64,000 bases of DNA, from assembly GCF_900104795.1 (NCBI RefSeq), contig NZ_FNTG01000001.1, positions 2,108,001 through 2,172,000 on the forward strand, in the 5' to 3' direction. Below, in pieces: positions 56,040-64,000 of the stretch. The DNA comes from Burkholderia sp. WP9. Lineage in GTDB: Bacteria > Pseudomonadota > Gammaproteobacteria > Burkholderiales > Burkholderiaceae. The notes under the pieces are model-generated. The model was not told the origin of the DNA. It saw nothing but the letters and a program-made list of their open reading frames with translations, and ran no database searches. Numbering within the stretch: the first letter of the stretch is position 1; the number at the start of each line of letters is the position of its first letter. The position numbers and the translations under genes are program-made.

Positions 56040-57563
56040 ATGACCGTCATCAAACAGGAAGATCTGATTCAGAGCATTGCTGATTCGCTTCAGTACATCA
56101 GCTATTACCATCCGCTCGACTACATCCAGGCCTTGGGCCGCGCCTACGAGCTCGAACAGAGCCCGGCGGCGAAAGACGCCATTGCGCAGATTCTCACCAA
56201 CAGCCGCATGTGCGCCGAAGGCAAGCGCCCGATCTGCCAGGACACCGGCATCGTCACGGTGTTCGTGAAGGTCGGCATGGACGTGCGTTGGGACGGCGCG
56301 ACGATGGGCGTCACCGACATGATCAACGAAGGCGTGCGCCGCGGTTATCTGAACCCGGACAACGTGCTGCGCGCGTCGATCGTGAGCCCGCCCGAAGGCG
56401 GCCGCAAGAACACGAAAGACAACACGCCGGCCGTGATCCACTACGAGATCGTGCCGGGCGACAAGGTCGACGTGCAGGTCGCGGCCAAGGGCGGCGGCTC
56501 GGAAAACAAGTCGAAGTTCGCGATGCTGAATCCGTCGGATTCGATCGTCGACTGGATTCTCAAGACCGTGCCGACCATGGGCGCGGGCTGGTGCCCGCCG
56601 GGTATGCTCGGCATCGGCATTGGCGGCACCGCTGAGAAAGCGATGGTGATGGCGAAGGAATCGCTGATGGATCCGATCGACATTCAGGACGTGATCGCAC
56701 GCGGCCCGAAGGACTGGATCGAAGAATTGCGCGTGGAACTGCACGAGAAGGTCAACGCGCTCGGTATCGGCGCACAGGGTCTCGGCGGTCTCGCCACCGT
56801 GCTCGACGTGAAGATCATGGCCGCGCCGACGCACGCCGCGTCCAAGCCGATCGCGATCATCCCGAACTGCGCGGCCACCCGTCACGCGCACTTCACGCTG
56901 GACGGCTCAGGCGCCGCCAAACTCGAAGCGCCGTCGCTCGACGCATGGCCGAACGTGCACTGGCAGCCGGACACGGAGAAGAGCAAGCGCGTCGACCTGA
57001 ACACGCTCACGCCGGAAGAAGTCGCCGCGTGGACGCCGGGCCAGACGCTGCTCCTGTCGGGCAAGATGTTGACGGGCCGCGACGCGGCCCACAAGCGCAT
57101 TGCCGACATGCTGGCGAAGGGCGAAAAGCTGCCCGTCGACTTCACGAACCGCGTGATTTACTACGTCGGCCCGGTCGATCCGGTGCGCGATGAAGCCGTC
57201 GGCCCCGCAGGCCCGACCACGGCAACGCGCATGGACAAGTTCACCGAGACGATGCTGGCTCAAACCGGCCTGATTTCAATGATCGGCAAAGCCGAGCGCG
57301 GCCCGGTCGCGATCGAAGCGATCAAGAAGCATAAGGCCGCTTACCTGATGGCCGTGGGCGGCGCAGCGTACCTCGTGTCCAAAGCGATTCGCAGCGCGAA
57401 AGTGCTCGCGTTCGAAGACCTCGGCATGGAAGCGATCTACGAGTTCGACGTGCAGGATATGCCGGTCACGGTGGCCGTCGATTCGAACGGCACCTCCGTG
57501 CACCAGACCGGCCCGAAGGAATGGCAAGCCAAGATCGGCAAGATTCCGGTCGCGACGGTTTGA
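56040..57563 (+). CDS. fumA: Fumarate hydratase class I
   Basis: 507 residues. Oxygen-sensitive [4Fe-4S] fumarase of the TCA cycle. The first ligand Cys is in P-I-C-Q-D-T-G-I-V-T-V-F (about 75-86); GWCPPGMLGIGIGGTAEKAM, NCAATRHAHFTLDG, LSGKMLTGRDAAHKRI and GPAGPTTATRMDKF are all as expected. Start ATG 56040. Confidence 0.97.
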   Translation: MTVIKQEDLIQSIADSLQYISYYHPLDYIQALGRAYELEQSPAAKDAIAQILTNSRMCAEGKRPICQDTGIVTVFVKVGMDVRWDGATMGVTDMINEGVRRGYLNPDNVLRASIVSPPEGGRKNTKDNTPAVIHYEIVPGDKVDVQVAAKGGGSENKSKFAMLNPSDSIVDWILKTVPTMGAGWCPPGMLGIGIGGTAEKAMVMAKESLMDPIDIQDVIARGPKDWIEELRVELHEKVNALGIGAQGLGGLATVLDVKIMAAPTHAASKPIAIIPNCAATRHAHFTLDGSGAAKLEAPSLDAWPNVHWQPDTEKSKRVDLNTLTPEEVAAWTPGQTLLLSGKMLTGRDAAHKRIADMLAKGEKLPVDFTNRVIYYVGPVDPVRDEAVGPAGPTTATRMDKFTETMLAQTGLISMIGKAERGPVAIEAIKKHKAAYLMAVGGAAYLVSKAIRSAKVLAFEDLGMEAIYEFDVQDMPVTVAVDSNGTSVHQTGPKEWQAKIGKIPVATV

Positions 57564-57596
57564 TTCGCCGCTAACGCCTGTCACGTATGTCGAAGA

Positions 57597-57622
57597 GCCG
57601 GGACTGCGGTCCCGGCTTTTTT
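57597..57622 (+). terminator. Rho-independent terminator after fumA
   Basis: GCCGGGAC-TGCG-GTCCCGGC, a perfect 8-bp stem at 57597-57616, followed by TTTTTTG. About 34 bases after the fumA stop. Confidence 0.93.
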
Positions 57623-57746
57623 GTTGCCGCGCGCAACGCGACACGCGACACCTGAAACAATGTCAAAAGATATGTCTGTTCCCTTGGCTTTTTCAGGTAT
57701 GGCGTTTATTGTTGTTGAAAATTCAAAGTCCCACAAAGGAAATACC

Positions 57747-58226
57747 ATGCAAGGCGACAAGAAAGTTATCGAGTACCTGAACTCGCAACTGAAGAACGAA
57801 CTGACTGCGATCAACCAGTACTTTCTGCACGCGCGGATGTATAAGCACTGGGGCCTCGAGAAACTCGGCAAGCATGAATACGACGAATCGATCGGCGAAA
57901 TGAAGCATGCCGACTGGCTGATCGAACGCATTTTCATGCTCGACGGTCTGCCGAACCTGCAAGACCTGCACAAGCTGCTGATCGGTGAGGAAACGAAAGA
58001 GATCCTCGAATGCGATCTGAAGCTCGAACAGATTTCGCAGAGCACCTGCAAGGAAGCGATCGTGTATTGCGAATCGGTTCGTGATTTCATCTCGCGCGAA
58101 ATCTTCACGAAAATTCTCGACGACACCGAAGAACATATCGACTGGCTCGAAACGCAGATCGACCTGATCGACAAGGTCGGGATCCAGAACTATCAGCAAT
58201 CCGCAATGGGCTCGGTCGAGTCCTGA
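57747..58226 (+). CDS. bfr: Bacterioferritin
   Basis: 159 residues from ATG 57747 (AAAGGA upstream). Ferroxidase ligands are all present: Glu18, Glu51, His54, Glu94, Glu127 and His130 by position, and Met52 for the haem. Sequence [19 protein letters not shown] is near the family consensus. 24-mer iron store; its partner ferredoxin bfd lies 1.5 kb downstream. Confidence 0.97.
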   Translation: MQGDKKVIEYLNSQLKNELTAINQYFLHARMYKHWGLEKLGKHEYDESIGEMKHADWLIERIFMLDGLPNLQDLHKLLIGEETKEILECDLKLEQISQSTCKEAIVYCESVRDFISREIFTKILDDTEEHIDWLETQIDLIDKVGIQNYQQSAMGSVES

Positions 58227-58557
58227 TCGCATTACGGCGCAACCGCCCGCACCCCGCACGCGCCCCGTTCATGGGTCGGCCCGTTCGCAACGGAGCGGGT
58301 ACTGGCGGCGGTGCGCTTGGTGGACGCCCGGCGGAAGTGCTCTGGGGAGGCGCCCTGAATCCCGTCCCCGTGGAATGTCCTGACGAAGTGCTTCCGGAAA
58401 GCGCGCCGAACAGCGTCTCTAATGGGGAGTTCTGCACGAACTCCTCCCCGGGAGGCGCCGCACGGCAAGTCCCGCTAGGGCACGCCGCGCGGGCGATATA
58501 CTTGCGCACCTTCCCAGGTTTTCCTTGAACGCCGTGCCGCACGCATCCTCTTCGCCT
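58227..58557. other. 331-base gap between bfr and murI
   Basis: GC-rich, no convincing open frame on either strand and no clear terminator. It may hold the murI promoter. Confidence 0.4.
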
Positions 58558-59445
58558 ATGCCCGCAGAATCACCGTCTACGACAACAGAAATGTTCACGT
58601 CTGGCGCGGGATCGCGCGCACCGGTCGGCATTTTCGATTCGGGTCTCGGTGGCTTGTCGGTATTGCGGGCGGTGCGCGCACAACTGCCTGACGAGGCGAT
58701 CCTGTACGCCGCCGACTCGCTCTACGCCCCCTACGGCGAGCGCGACGACGATTTCATCGCCGACCGCACGCTCGCAATCGGCGAATGGCTGGTCAAGCAA
58801 GGCGCGAAGGCCTTGGTGGTCGCCTGCAACACCGCAACCGCGCAGTCAATCGCGATGGTTCGCGAGAAGCTGCCTATTCCGCTGGTCGGCGTCGAACCCG
58901 GTATCAAACCCGCTGCATTGCAGTCGAAAACTCGCGTCGCGGGCGTGCTCGCCACCCAGGTGACGCTGCGCAGCGCGCGCTTCCAGGCGCTGCTCGAACG
59001 CTACGCGGCCGATTGCCGCTTTCTTTGCCAGCCGGGCCACGGACTGGTGCAGGCGGTGGAACGCTGCGACGTCGGCTCCGCCGAACTGCGCGAACTGCTG
59101 CGCGGCTACCTGCAGCCTATGCTCGACGCGGGCGCGGACACGCTGGTGCTCGGCTGCACGCACTACCCGTTCCTCGACGCGGCGATTCGCGACATCGTCG
59201 GCGACCGGCTGGTGTTGATCGACACGAGCGTCGCGATTGCGCGCCAGTTGGAACGGGTGCTGGACCAACACGGCCTGCGCGCGGCGCCGGAAAGCGCGGG
59301 CGCTGTTCTGCCCCGCTTTTATTCCACCGGGGACGGCTCGCATCAGCAGCAACTGGCAGCCAGCCTGCTACATATCGACGCGACGGTCGAACAGGTGTCG
59401 ATTCCCTCGCGTCGCACCGCAGCTCCGAACTCCCAAGCCGCCTGA
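58558..59445 (+). CDS. murI: Glutamate racemase
   Basis: 295 residues from ATG 58558; TTG 58525 and ATG 58591 are also in frame and the exact start is open. Makes D-glutamate for peptidoglycan. Catalytic cysteines are in V-V-A-C-N-T-A-T-A and L-G-C-T-H-Y-P; GIFDSGLGGLSVLRA and YAPYGERDDDFI are conserved. No cell-wall gene is near. Confidence 0.95.
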   Translation: MPAESPSTTTEMFTSGAGSRAPVGIFDSGLGGLSVLRAVRAQLPDEAILYAADSLYAPYGERDDDFIADRTLAIGEWLVKQGAKALVVACNTATAQSIAMVREKLPIPLVGVEPGIKPAALQSKTRVAGVLATQVTLRSARFQALLERYAADCRFLCQPGHGLVQAVERCDVGSAELRELLRGYLQPMLDAGADTLVLGCTHYPFLDAAIRDIVGDRLVLIDTSVAIARQLERVLDQHGLRAAPESAGAVLPRFYSTGDGSHQQQLAASLLHIDATVEQVSIPSRRTAAPNSQAA

Positions 59446-59584
59446 ACGCCTGACCCACGCGGTTTTTTGCCGCGCCGACACGCGCTTTTACAGGAGCGCT
59501 GCGAACTCCAGCGCGCCTTTCCAATGGCTTTGGGAGTGACTTTGGGGCGCCTGTTGGAGAGGCCGCTCGGAGGCGCCGTGGGAG

Positions 59585-59606
59585 CGCCTTTAGGCCGCCT
59601 TTAGGC
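59585..59606. repeat. 11-bp direct repeat in the murI-bfd gap
   Basis: CGCCTTTAGGC twice in tandem (59585-59595 and 59596-59606). Inside the 319-base gap 59446-59764, which holds no gene but includes the Fur box near its end. Confidence 0.6.
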
Positions 59607-59732
59607 CGCCTTGACGCCCCCTTTTCGCCCCAACGGCCACCCGCCGCCCGATTTCGTCCTTTAGACGAAACCCTTCTAAGAGTCTGGTTTTGTTACAAAA
59701 AATTGGCCAGGACGCTTGCCAAACGGCTCAAA

Positions 59733-59751
59733 CATAATGATAATAATTCGC
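59733..59751 (+). promoter_or_regulatory. Fur box before bfd
   Basis: The 19 bases beginning CATAATGATAATAATT match the consensus GATAATGATAATCATTATC at 15 of 19 positions. It lies 25 bases before the preferred bfd start. Iron repression of bfd, and perhaps of tonB-exbBD downstream, is expected. Confidence 0.8.
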
Positions 59752-59776
59752 ATTAACGTTAGCTATGACGCCTGCC

Positions 59777-60013
59777 ATGATTGTCTGTGTCTGCAAGTCC
59801 GTTTCTGACCGAAAGATCCGTGCCTCGATCGCGGAAGGCGTCGATTCGTTCGACGAGTTGCAGTTCGAACTCGGCGTCGCTTCCTGCTGTGGAAAATGCG
59901 CGGAGTCCGTCCGCGACGTCATGATGCAGAGCGGCGTATGCGCGAGCCGCTGTGGTTTCGAGCATAATCCCCAGGCTGTCCCGCTGACGTTCTACGAACG
60001 CAAGGCCGCCTGA
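59777..60013 (+). CDS. bfd: Bacterioferritin-associated ferredoxin
   Basis: 78 residues from ATG 59777; ATG 59765 would begin too close to the Fur box. The four cluster ligands are in C-V-C-K and C-C-G-K-C. Bfd donates electrons to Bfr to release stored iron. A C-terminal extension (about 60-78: F-E-H-N-P-Q-A-V-P-L-T-F-Y) follows the usual domain. Confidence 0.93.
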   Translation: MIVCVCKSVSDRKIRASIAEGVDSFDELQFELGVASCCGKCAESVRDVMMQSGVCASRCGFEHNPQAVPLTFYERKAA

Positions 60014-60160
60014 GACCGAGTATCAAGGAGCGGCTGACGCCGCGCCTCGGGTGCCTGCCGCCCACTGCCGCTCTTCGCTGTTCAAGCGTTATCCCACTGC
60101 CGTCAGCAAGCCAGTATTCGTACCAGCCAGCTACCCGCTCACCCCTCACAGGAGTTCGAG

Positions 60161-60223
60161 ATGGAATTGCTGATTGGTTTCGTGACCACTTTGTTCATTT
60201 CGCTGCTGATTTTTCGAACATGA
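60161..60223 (+). CDS. Candidate 20-residue single-helix membrane peptide
   Basis: ATG 60161 has AGGAG 6 bases upstream and opens a 20-codon frame, M-E-L-L-I-G-F-V-T-T-L-F-I-S-L-L-I-F-R-T, ending TGA 60223. Almost entirely hydrophobic with a C-terminal Arg: a single short membrane helix. It lies between bfd and tonB on the same strand. It could be a micropeptide or a leader for tonB. Not recognised. Confidence 0.5.
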   Translation: MELLIGFVTTLFISLLIFRT

Positions 60224-60271
60224 CGACGTCTTGTCTGACCCGCTGCATTCACAGCGCGCCGCCACGCTGAT

Positions 60272-61009
60272 ATGCCGGCCTCGCATACCGTTTCAGCCGG
60301 CGCCATGCCGGCTTCGTCCACCCGACCGAACTCCCGCGTCCTGACAGCCACCGCACTGGTTGCAGCGATTCACGTCGCGCTGCTGGCCGTGGTGATGACC
60401 TTGCGGCACGACCCTGTTCAACCGGTCCTCGAATCGCGCGTGATGACCGCGCAGTTGCTGCCGCCGGCGCCGGTTGCCACGCCCGTCGCGATACAGTCGA
60501 TCGCACCGCCGCCGCCCAAGCCGACGCCGCCGGTTCACACCAAGCCGAAAGTCCAGCCGAAGCCGGCTCCAACGCCCAAGCCGACGCCAACGCCTTTACC
60601 GGTGGCCGCCGCGCCCTCGCCGACGCCCGTCGCCGCACCCGATCCTACGCCGCCCGCGCCGGCCGCCCCTGTCGCGCCGCCAGCTGCTGCCGCGCCGGCC
60701 GTTAGCCGTCAGACGATAGAGGTCAGCGCGCCCAAGAACGTCTCGCACCTTAATTGCGAACTGGTGAAGCCTGATTACCCACCGCTATCCAGGCGGCGTG
60801 GTGAAACCGGCACCGCCACCGTGCGGTTCGTGGTCGGCCTGACGGGCAAGCTGGAAGACATCCAGCTACAACAGAGCAGCGGCTTCAGCCGTCTCGACGA
60901 CGCTGCGCTCGCCGCCGTGCACGCGACTACCTGCAAGCCATTTCTCGAGAACGGCCAGCCGATTCGAGCCGCTTATACCCGGCCTTACAACTTCAGTCTG
61001 AGCGACTGA
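60272..61009 (+). CDS. tonB: TonB energy transducer
   Basis: 245 residues. N-terminal membrane anchor (about 24-42: L-T-A-T-A-L-V-A-A-I-H-V-A-L-L-A), a long Pro/Lys/Ala-rich spacer (about 70-145), and a TonB C-domain with K-P-D-Y-P-P-L-S-R-R-R-G-E-T-G-T-A and Q-S-S-G-F-S-R-L-D-D-A-A-L. Start codon 60272 is ATG; ATG 60305 is an alternative. Heads tonB-exbB-exbD. Confidence 0.93.
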   Translation: MPASHTVSAGAMPASSTRPNSRVLTATALVAAIHVALLAVVMTLRHDPVQPVLESRVMTAQLLPPAPVATPVAIQSIAPPPPKPTPPVHTKPKVQPKPAPTPKPTPTPLPVAAAPSPTPVAAPDPTPPAPAAPVAPPAAAAPAVSRQTIEVSAPKNVSHLNCELVKPDYPPLSRRRGETGTATVRFVVGLTGKLEDIQLQQSSGFSRLDDAALAAVHATTCKPFLENGQPIRAAYTRPYNFSLSD

Positions 61010-61035
61010 AGCAGATTTCAAAAAAAGGAATTGCA

Positions 61036-61767
61036 ATGCAAAACTACGGACTGGCGCACGTCTGGGCGCAAGGGGATTTCGTGACGCGCGGCATCGCGCT
61101 CGCGCTGCTGATCATGTCGGTCATGTCGTGGAGCGTGATCGTGATCAAGGGCTGGAATGTGATGCGCCTGAAGCGCCTCACGAAGAACGCCGAACAGGCG
61201 TTCTGGCACTCGGACGATCTCGCCGACGGCGTCAAGAAACTCGGCGCCGGTTCGTCGACCCCGCAGGACAATCCGTTCCTCGCACTGGCGCTGTCGGGTC
61301 AGGAAGCGGCCGATCACCATCATCAGACACAGCCGCATCTGCACGACCGCATGGACGTGTCGGATTGGATCACGCGCTGCCTGAAGGACACGATGGACGA
61401 AAGCGTCGCCCGCATGCAGAGCGGTCTCGCGATTCTCGCGTCGATCGGCAGCACGGCGCCGTTCGTCGGTCTGTTCGGCACGGTGTGGGGCATCTATCAC
61501 GCGCTGCTGGCGATTGGCGCGAGTGGTCAGTCGTCGATCGATCAGGTCGCCGGCCCTGTTGGCGAAGCGTTGATCATGACCGCGTTCGGCCTTTTCGTCG
61601 CGATTCCGGCAGTGCTTGGCTACAACGCACTGACGCGCGCCAACAAGGCGGTGGTGGCCAAACTGAGCCGCTTTGCGCACGGCCTGCACGCATTCTTCGT
61701 GACGGGCGCGCGACTGTCGTCGTCCAAGCGCGGTGACGGCCTGCGGCTCGCCGCGCGCACGAACTGA
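61036..61767 (+). CDS. exbB: Biopolymer transport protein ExbB
   Basis: 243 residues. MotA/TolQ/ExbB-type with membrane helices near 20-40, 130-155 and 175-200; GLAILASIGSTAPFVGLFGTVWGIYHAL and AVIPAVLGYNALTRAN-like C-terminal motif are diagnostic. AAGGAA before ATG 61036. Proton channel with ExbD. Confidence 0.95.
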   Translation: MQNYGLAHVWAQGDFVTRGIALALLIMSVMSWSVIVIKGWNVMRLKRLTKNAEQAFWHSDDLADGVKKLGAGSSTPQDNPFLALALSGQEAADHHHQTQPHLHDRMDVSDWITRCLKDTMDESVARMQSGLAILASIGSTAPFVGLFGTVWGIYHALLAIGASGQSSIDQVAGPVGEALIMTAFGLFVAIPAVLGYNALTRANKAVVAKLSRFAHGLHAFFVTGARLSSSKRGDGLRLAARTN

Positions 61768-61783
61768 TCAGCGAGGCAATCCA

Positions 61784-62203
61784 ATGGCAATGAGCCCCTT
61801 CGCCGCCGACGATGACGACGGCCTGATGAACGAAATCAACATGACGCCGCTCGTCGACGTGATGTTGGTTCTCCTGATCGTCTTCATGGTGACGATTCCT
61901 GTGATTCGTCACGCGGTCAAGATCGATCTGCCGCATGCAAGCAGCCAGAAAGAAGACACCAAGCCCGCGCAGGTGACCGTCGCGGTCGACGCCGACGGCA
62001 ACGTCATGTGGGACGACAAAAAGGTCGACGACACCGCACTGCGCGCGAAAATTGCAGAAGCCGCGCAAGCGAACCCGCAACCCGAACTGCATCTCGACGC
62101 GGACCGCAAGGTTCCGTACGAAAAAGTGGCGGAAGTGATGTCGGCGGCACAGGCCGGCGGCCTGACCAAGATCGGCTTCGTGACCCAACCGAAAGCGAAG
62201 TGA
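61784..62203 (+). CDS. exbD: Biopolymer transport protein ExbD
   Basis: 139 residues from ATG 61784. A single N-terminal membrane helix follows the conserved N-E-I-N-M-T-P-L-V-D-V-M-L-V-L-L-I-V-F with the proton-relay Asp. 16 bases after exbB. Confidence 0.96.
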   Translation: MAMSPFAADDDDGLMNEINMTPLVDVMLVLLIVFMVTIPVIRHAVKIDLPHASSQKEDTKPAQVTVAVDADGNVMWDDKKVDDTALRAKIAEAAQANPQPELHLDADRKVPYEKVAEVMSAAQAGGLTKIGFVTQPKAK

Positions 62204-62240
62204 TACGATAAAAGCCCTTTAAAAAAGGGCTGAAAAGTAA

Positions 62241-62273
62241 AAGGCCTTCATCGTCGGATGAAGGCCTTTTTTT
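62241..62273 (+). terminator. Rho-independent terminator after exbD
   Basis: AAGGCCTTCATC-GTCG-GATGAAGGCCTT, a perfect 12-bp stem (62241-62268), then TTTTT. A smaller hairpin AGCCCTTT/AAAGGGCT lies just before (62213-62231). Confidence 0.95.
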
Positions 62274-62303
62274 GTGCGCACTCGGCGCCTTCGGGCGGCG
62301 GGA

Positions 62304-62426
62304 TCATTTGCCATCGGTCGAAGATTGATAGCTACCTGAATCACCGCATGCGACAGCCGTGATCGACACGGACAGCGCGGTCAGCCCTATCAGGCCCGCT
62401 ATGATAGCGGCCATGAGTTTTCGCAT
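62304..62426 (-). CDS. Small lipoprotein (40 residues)
   Basis: ATG 62426 with AAGGAG 8 bases upstream opens M-R-K-L-M-A-A-I-I-A-G-L-I-G-L-T-A-L, then a lipobox A-V-A-C (Cys27), and a 13-residue Gly/Ser/Asp tail ending D-G-K. Like entericidin-type small lipoproteins, though not a member by sequence. Convergent with exbD. The coding call rests on ribosome site, signal and lipobox. Confidence 0.7.
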   Translation of the reverse strand: MRKLMAAIIAGLIGLTALSVSITAVACGDSGSYQSSTDGK

Positions 62427-62556
62427 AAGAGACTCCTTAGCGAAGGGATTTCACTATAGGCCCGGGAGCGCGCGCATTCAAGCAAACGGCCATTGAAAGT
62501 ACTCATGACAGGCCGCGCTTAAATGCTAAAAGCGATGTTGTCGCGTGTGAGAAGTG

Positions 62557-63546
62557 CTATGGAGAAATCGCGAACGAAGGCTGCGCGGCAGCGGCCTTTT
62601 CCTCGCGCGCGGGGCACTCGCCCATGATGTGTTTGCCGTCGTCGGGATCGAGCATCTCGACCAGATAATCGACAAACGCACGCACCGCCGGCACCATCCC
62701 CTGCCGCGACACGAATACGGCGTACAACTGCGGCGTCGGGAAGGTCCAACCCGGCATGACCGGCGACAATTGCCCCGCTCGCAACGCGGCGCCATACATC
62801 ATCTCCGGCAACGCGGCGATACCGACACCACCGAGCACCGCTTCGCGAATCGTCATCAGATCCGCGGTGACGAGGCGCGGCTCATGTTCGTGCGCGTGCC
62901 GCGTGCCGTCTGGCGCGATCAGGTTGTAGACGTGGCGTCCATCGCCGGTCGGCACGTCGAGCGTTTCGAAGCGATTCAGATCGGCCGGCAGCAACGGCGG
63001 CGCATTCTGTTGCAACAGGCTCGGCGCGCCGACCAGCATCTGCTGCGTGCGCCACAGCGGCCGCACCACGATGTTGGCATTCTCCGGCGGATCGGAGCGC
63101 ACCCGCAGCGCAACGTCGATCGAATCCTCGAACAGATCGATCACGCGGTTCGTCACGCGCATGACCACACGCACTTCCGGATAGCGATGCATGAACTCAG
63201 GCAGGATCTGCGACAGAATCGTCTGCGAAATCGTGACCGGGACGCTGACGCGCACTGTGCCGCGCGGCGATGAGCGCAGTTGCTGAACGACGTTGACGGC
63301 CGCCTGCGCCTCGCTCAGCATCGCCTGACAATGCTGATAGAACAGTTGTCCCGCTTCGGTCAGCGCCAGCTTGCGCGTGGATCGCTGCAGCAGGCGCACG
63401 CCGAGCGACGCTTCGAGCTCGGTCAGCCGGCGCGACAGCCGCGACTTGGAGATGCCGAGCACGCGTTCGGCGGCGGAAAAACCGCCATGTTCGACGACCT
63501 GCGAGAAATACATCAGGTCATTCAGATTGTGTGAATCGATCTTCAT
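62557..63546 (-). CDS. LysR family transcriptional regulator
   Basis: 329 residues from ATG 63546. N-terminal winged HTH: MYFSQVVEHGGFSAAERVLGISKSRLSRRLTELE with L-L-Q-R-S-T-R-K-L. Substrate-binding domain from about residue 92. Divergent from the pirin gene, 122 bases apart, as often seen, suggesting control of that gene. Confidence 0.95.
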   Translation of the reverse strand: MKIDSHNLNDLMYFSQVVEHGGFSAAERVLGISKSRLSRRLTELEASLGVRLLQRSTRKLALTEAGQLFYQHCQAMLSEAQAAVNVVQQLRSSPRGTVRVSVPVTISQTILSQILPEFMHRYPEVRVVMRVTNRVIDLFEDSIDVALRVRSDPPENANIVVRPLWRTQQMLVGAPSLLQQNAPPLLPADLNRFETLDVPTGDGRHVYNLIAPDGTRHAHEHEPRLVTADLMTIREAVLGGVGIAALPEMMYGAALRAGQLSPVMPGWTFPTPQLYAVFVSRQGMVPAVRAFVDYLVEMLDPDDGKHIMGECPAREEKAAAAQPSFAISP

Positions 63547-63668
63547 CTCATCGTTCCAGTAATAGAACAATCCATTGCGCGAGGGCGGCTGGCACCCCGG
63601 AAAACGGTCCCTATAATAGCTCCATGTTTCAAAAATAACGCTATTCCCCATTTTTTGAGGTGACTTTG

Positions 63669-64000
63669 ATGAGCACGACCCGCACGATCGAACGCACGTT
63701 TCCCGCCGTTCGCACGACCGAGGGTGGCGGCTTTATCGTCCATCGCCCGTTTCCGACCCGCATGCTGATGGACTTCGATCCGTTCCTGCTGCTCGACGAA
63801 ATGGGCCCGATCGACTACGCGCCGGGCGAAGCCAAAGGCGCGCCCGACCATCCGCATCGCGGCTTCGAAACGGTCACTTATGTGCTGGAGGGCCAGTTCG
63901 GTCACAAGGACTCGGCCGGCCATTCCGGCACCCTGCACGCCGGCGACGTGCAGTGGATGACCGCGGGCGCGGGGGTCGTGCACAGCGAGATGCCGGACCC
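63669..64000 (+). CDS. Pirin family protein (cut by right edge)
   Basis: First 110 residues. Cupin features: [22 protein letters not shown], the metal ligands in [11 protein letters not shown], and V-H-S-E. Pirins are iron proteins, some with quercetinase activity. The rest lies outside the window. Confidence 0.93.
   Translation, partial: MSTTRTIERTFPAVRTTEGGGFIVHRPFPTRMLMDFDPFLLLDEMGPIDYAPGEAKGAPDHPHRGFETVTYVLEGQFGHKDSAGHSGTLHAGDVQWMTAGAGVVHSEMPD

Overview
The window looks like a chromosome segment of a Paraburkholderia or close Burkholderiales relative. Evidence is the high GC, the hopanoid genes hpnJ/hpnI, a low-oxygen stress block (arginine deiminase genes plus DUF3141, phosphate acyltransferase, ackA and fabI), trimeric porin, class I fumarase, and an Hrp-like type III secretion system (T3SS). 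Species is not determinable from sequence alone.

Layout. 1-5.8 kb: end of an unknown gene, a secreted two-repeat protein, then arcA-argF-arcC and an AI-2E-type permease. 5.8-12.8 kb: a minus-strand operon (DUF3141, pta-like, ackA, fabI, small DUF1488-like gene) facing a MetA-type outer-membrane protein; the arc operon and this block share a GGCTATC-N8 plus 18-nt identical promoter element. 12.8-16.1 kb: divergent hpnJ and hpnI (hopanoid side-chain modification). 16.4-25.6 kb: a lipoprotein, then a minus-strand catabolic block (BKACE, MFS, quinone oxidoreductase, TauD dioxygenase, RBBP9-like hydrolase, Rieske ferredoxin, porin, BON protein) with a divergent AraC regulator. 25.8-30.5 kb: tRNA-Ser(GGA), an acetate-type symporter pair and acs.

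31.1-54.0 kb is the most interesting part. A compact, mostly translationally coupled minus-strand T3SS operon runs sctC-D-(E)-(F)-G-I-J-K-L-Q-R-S-T-U-V-N-O. Its SctU stops before the NPTH autoprotease domain, and no ruler gene (sctP) or recognised translocator is present. At the sctO end lie three effector-like genes: (i) an 892-residue protein with 24 Q-centred TQT-like motifs in an almost perfect 11-11-12 residue rhythm, resembling multivalent dynein light chain LC8-binding segments of eukaryotes and viruses; (ii) a 922-residue protein with four helix-turn-helix-like repeats and a KRPR nuclear-localisation-like motif; (iii) a DUF1521 protein with the GDPH self-cleavage motif known from the rhizobial effector NopE1. 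At the sctC end are a ribbon-helix-helix regulator and a His-rich harpin-like protein. Together they suggest a T3SS for interaction with a eukaryotic host (plant, fungus or protist), although activity is unproven.

54.2-64 kb returns to housekeeping genes: EamA and YqhA membrane proteins, fumarase, bacterioferritin, glutamate racemase, a Fur-box-preceded bfd, tonB-exbB-exbD, a small lipoprotein, and a divergent LysR/pirin pair cut by the right edge.
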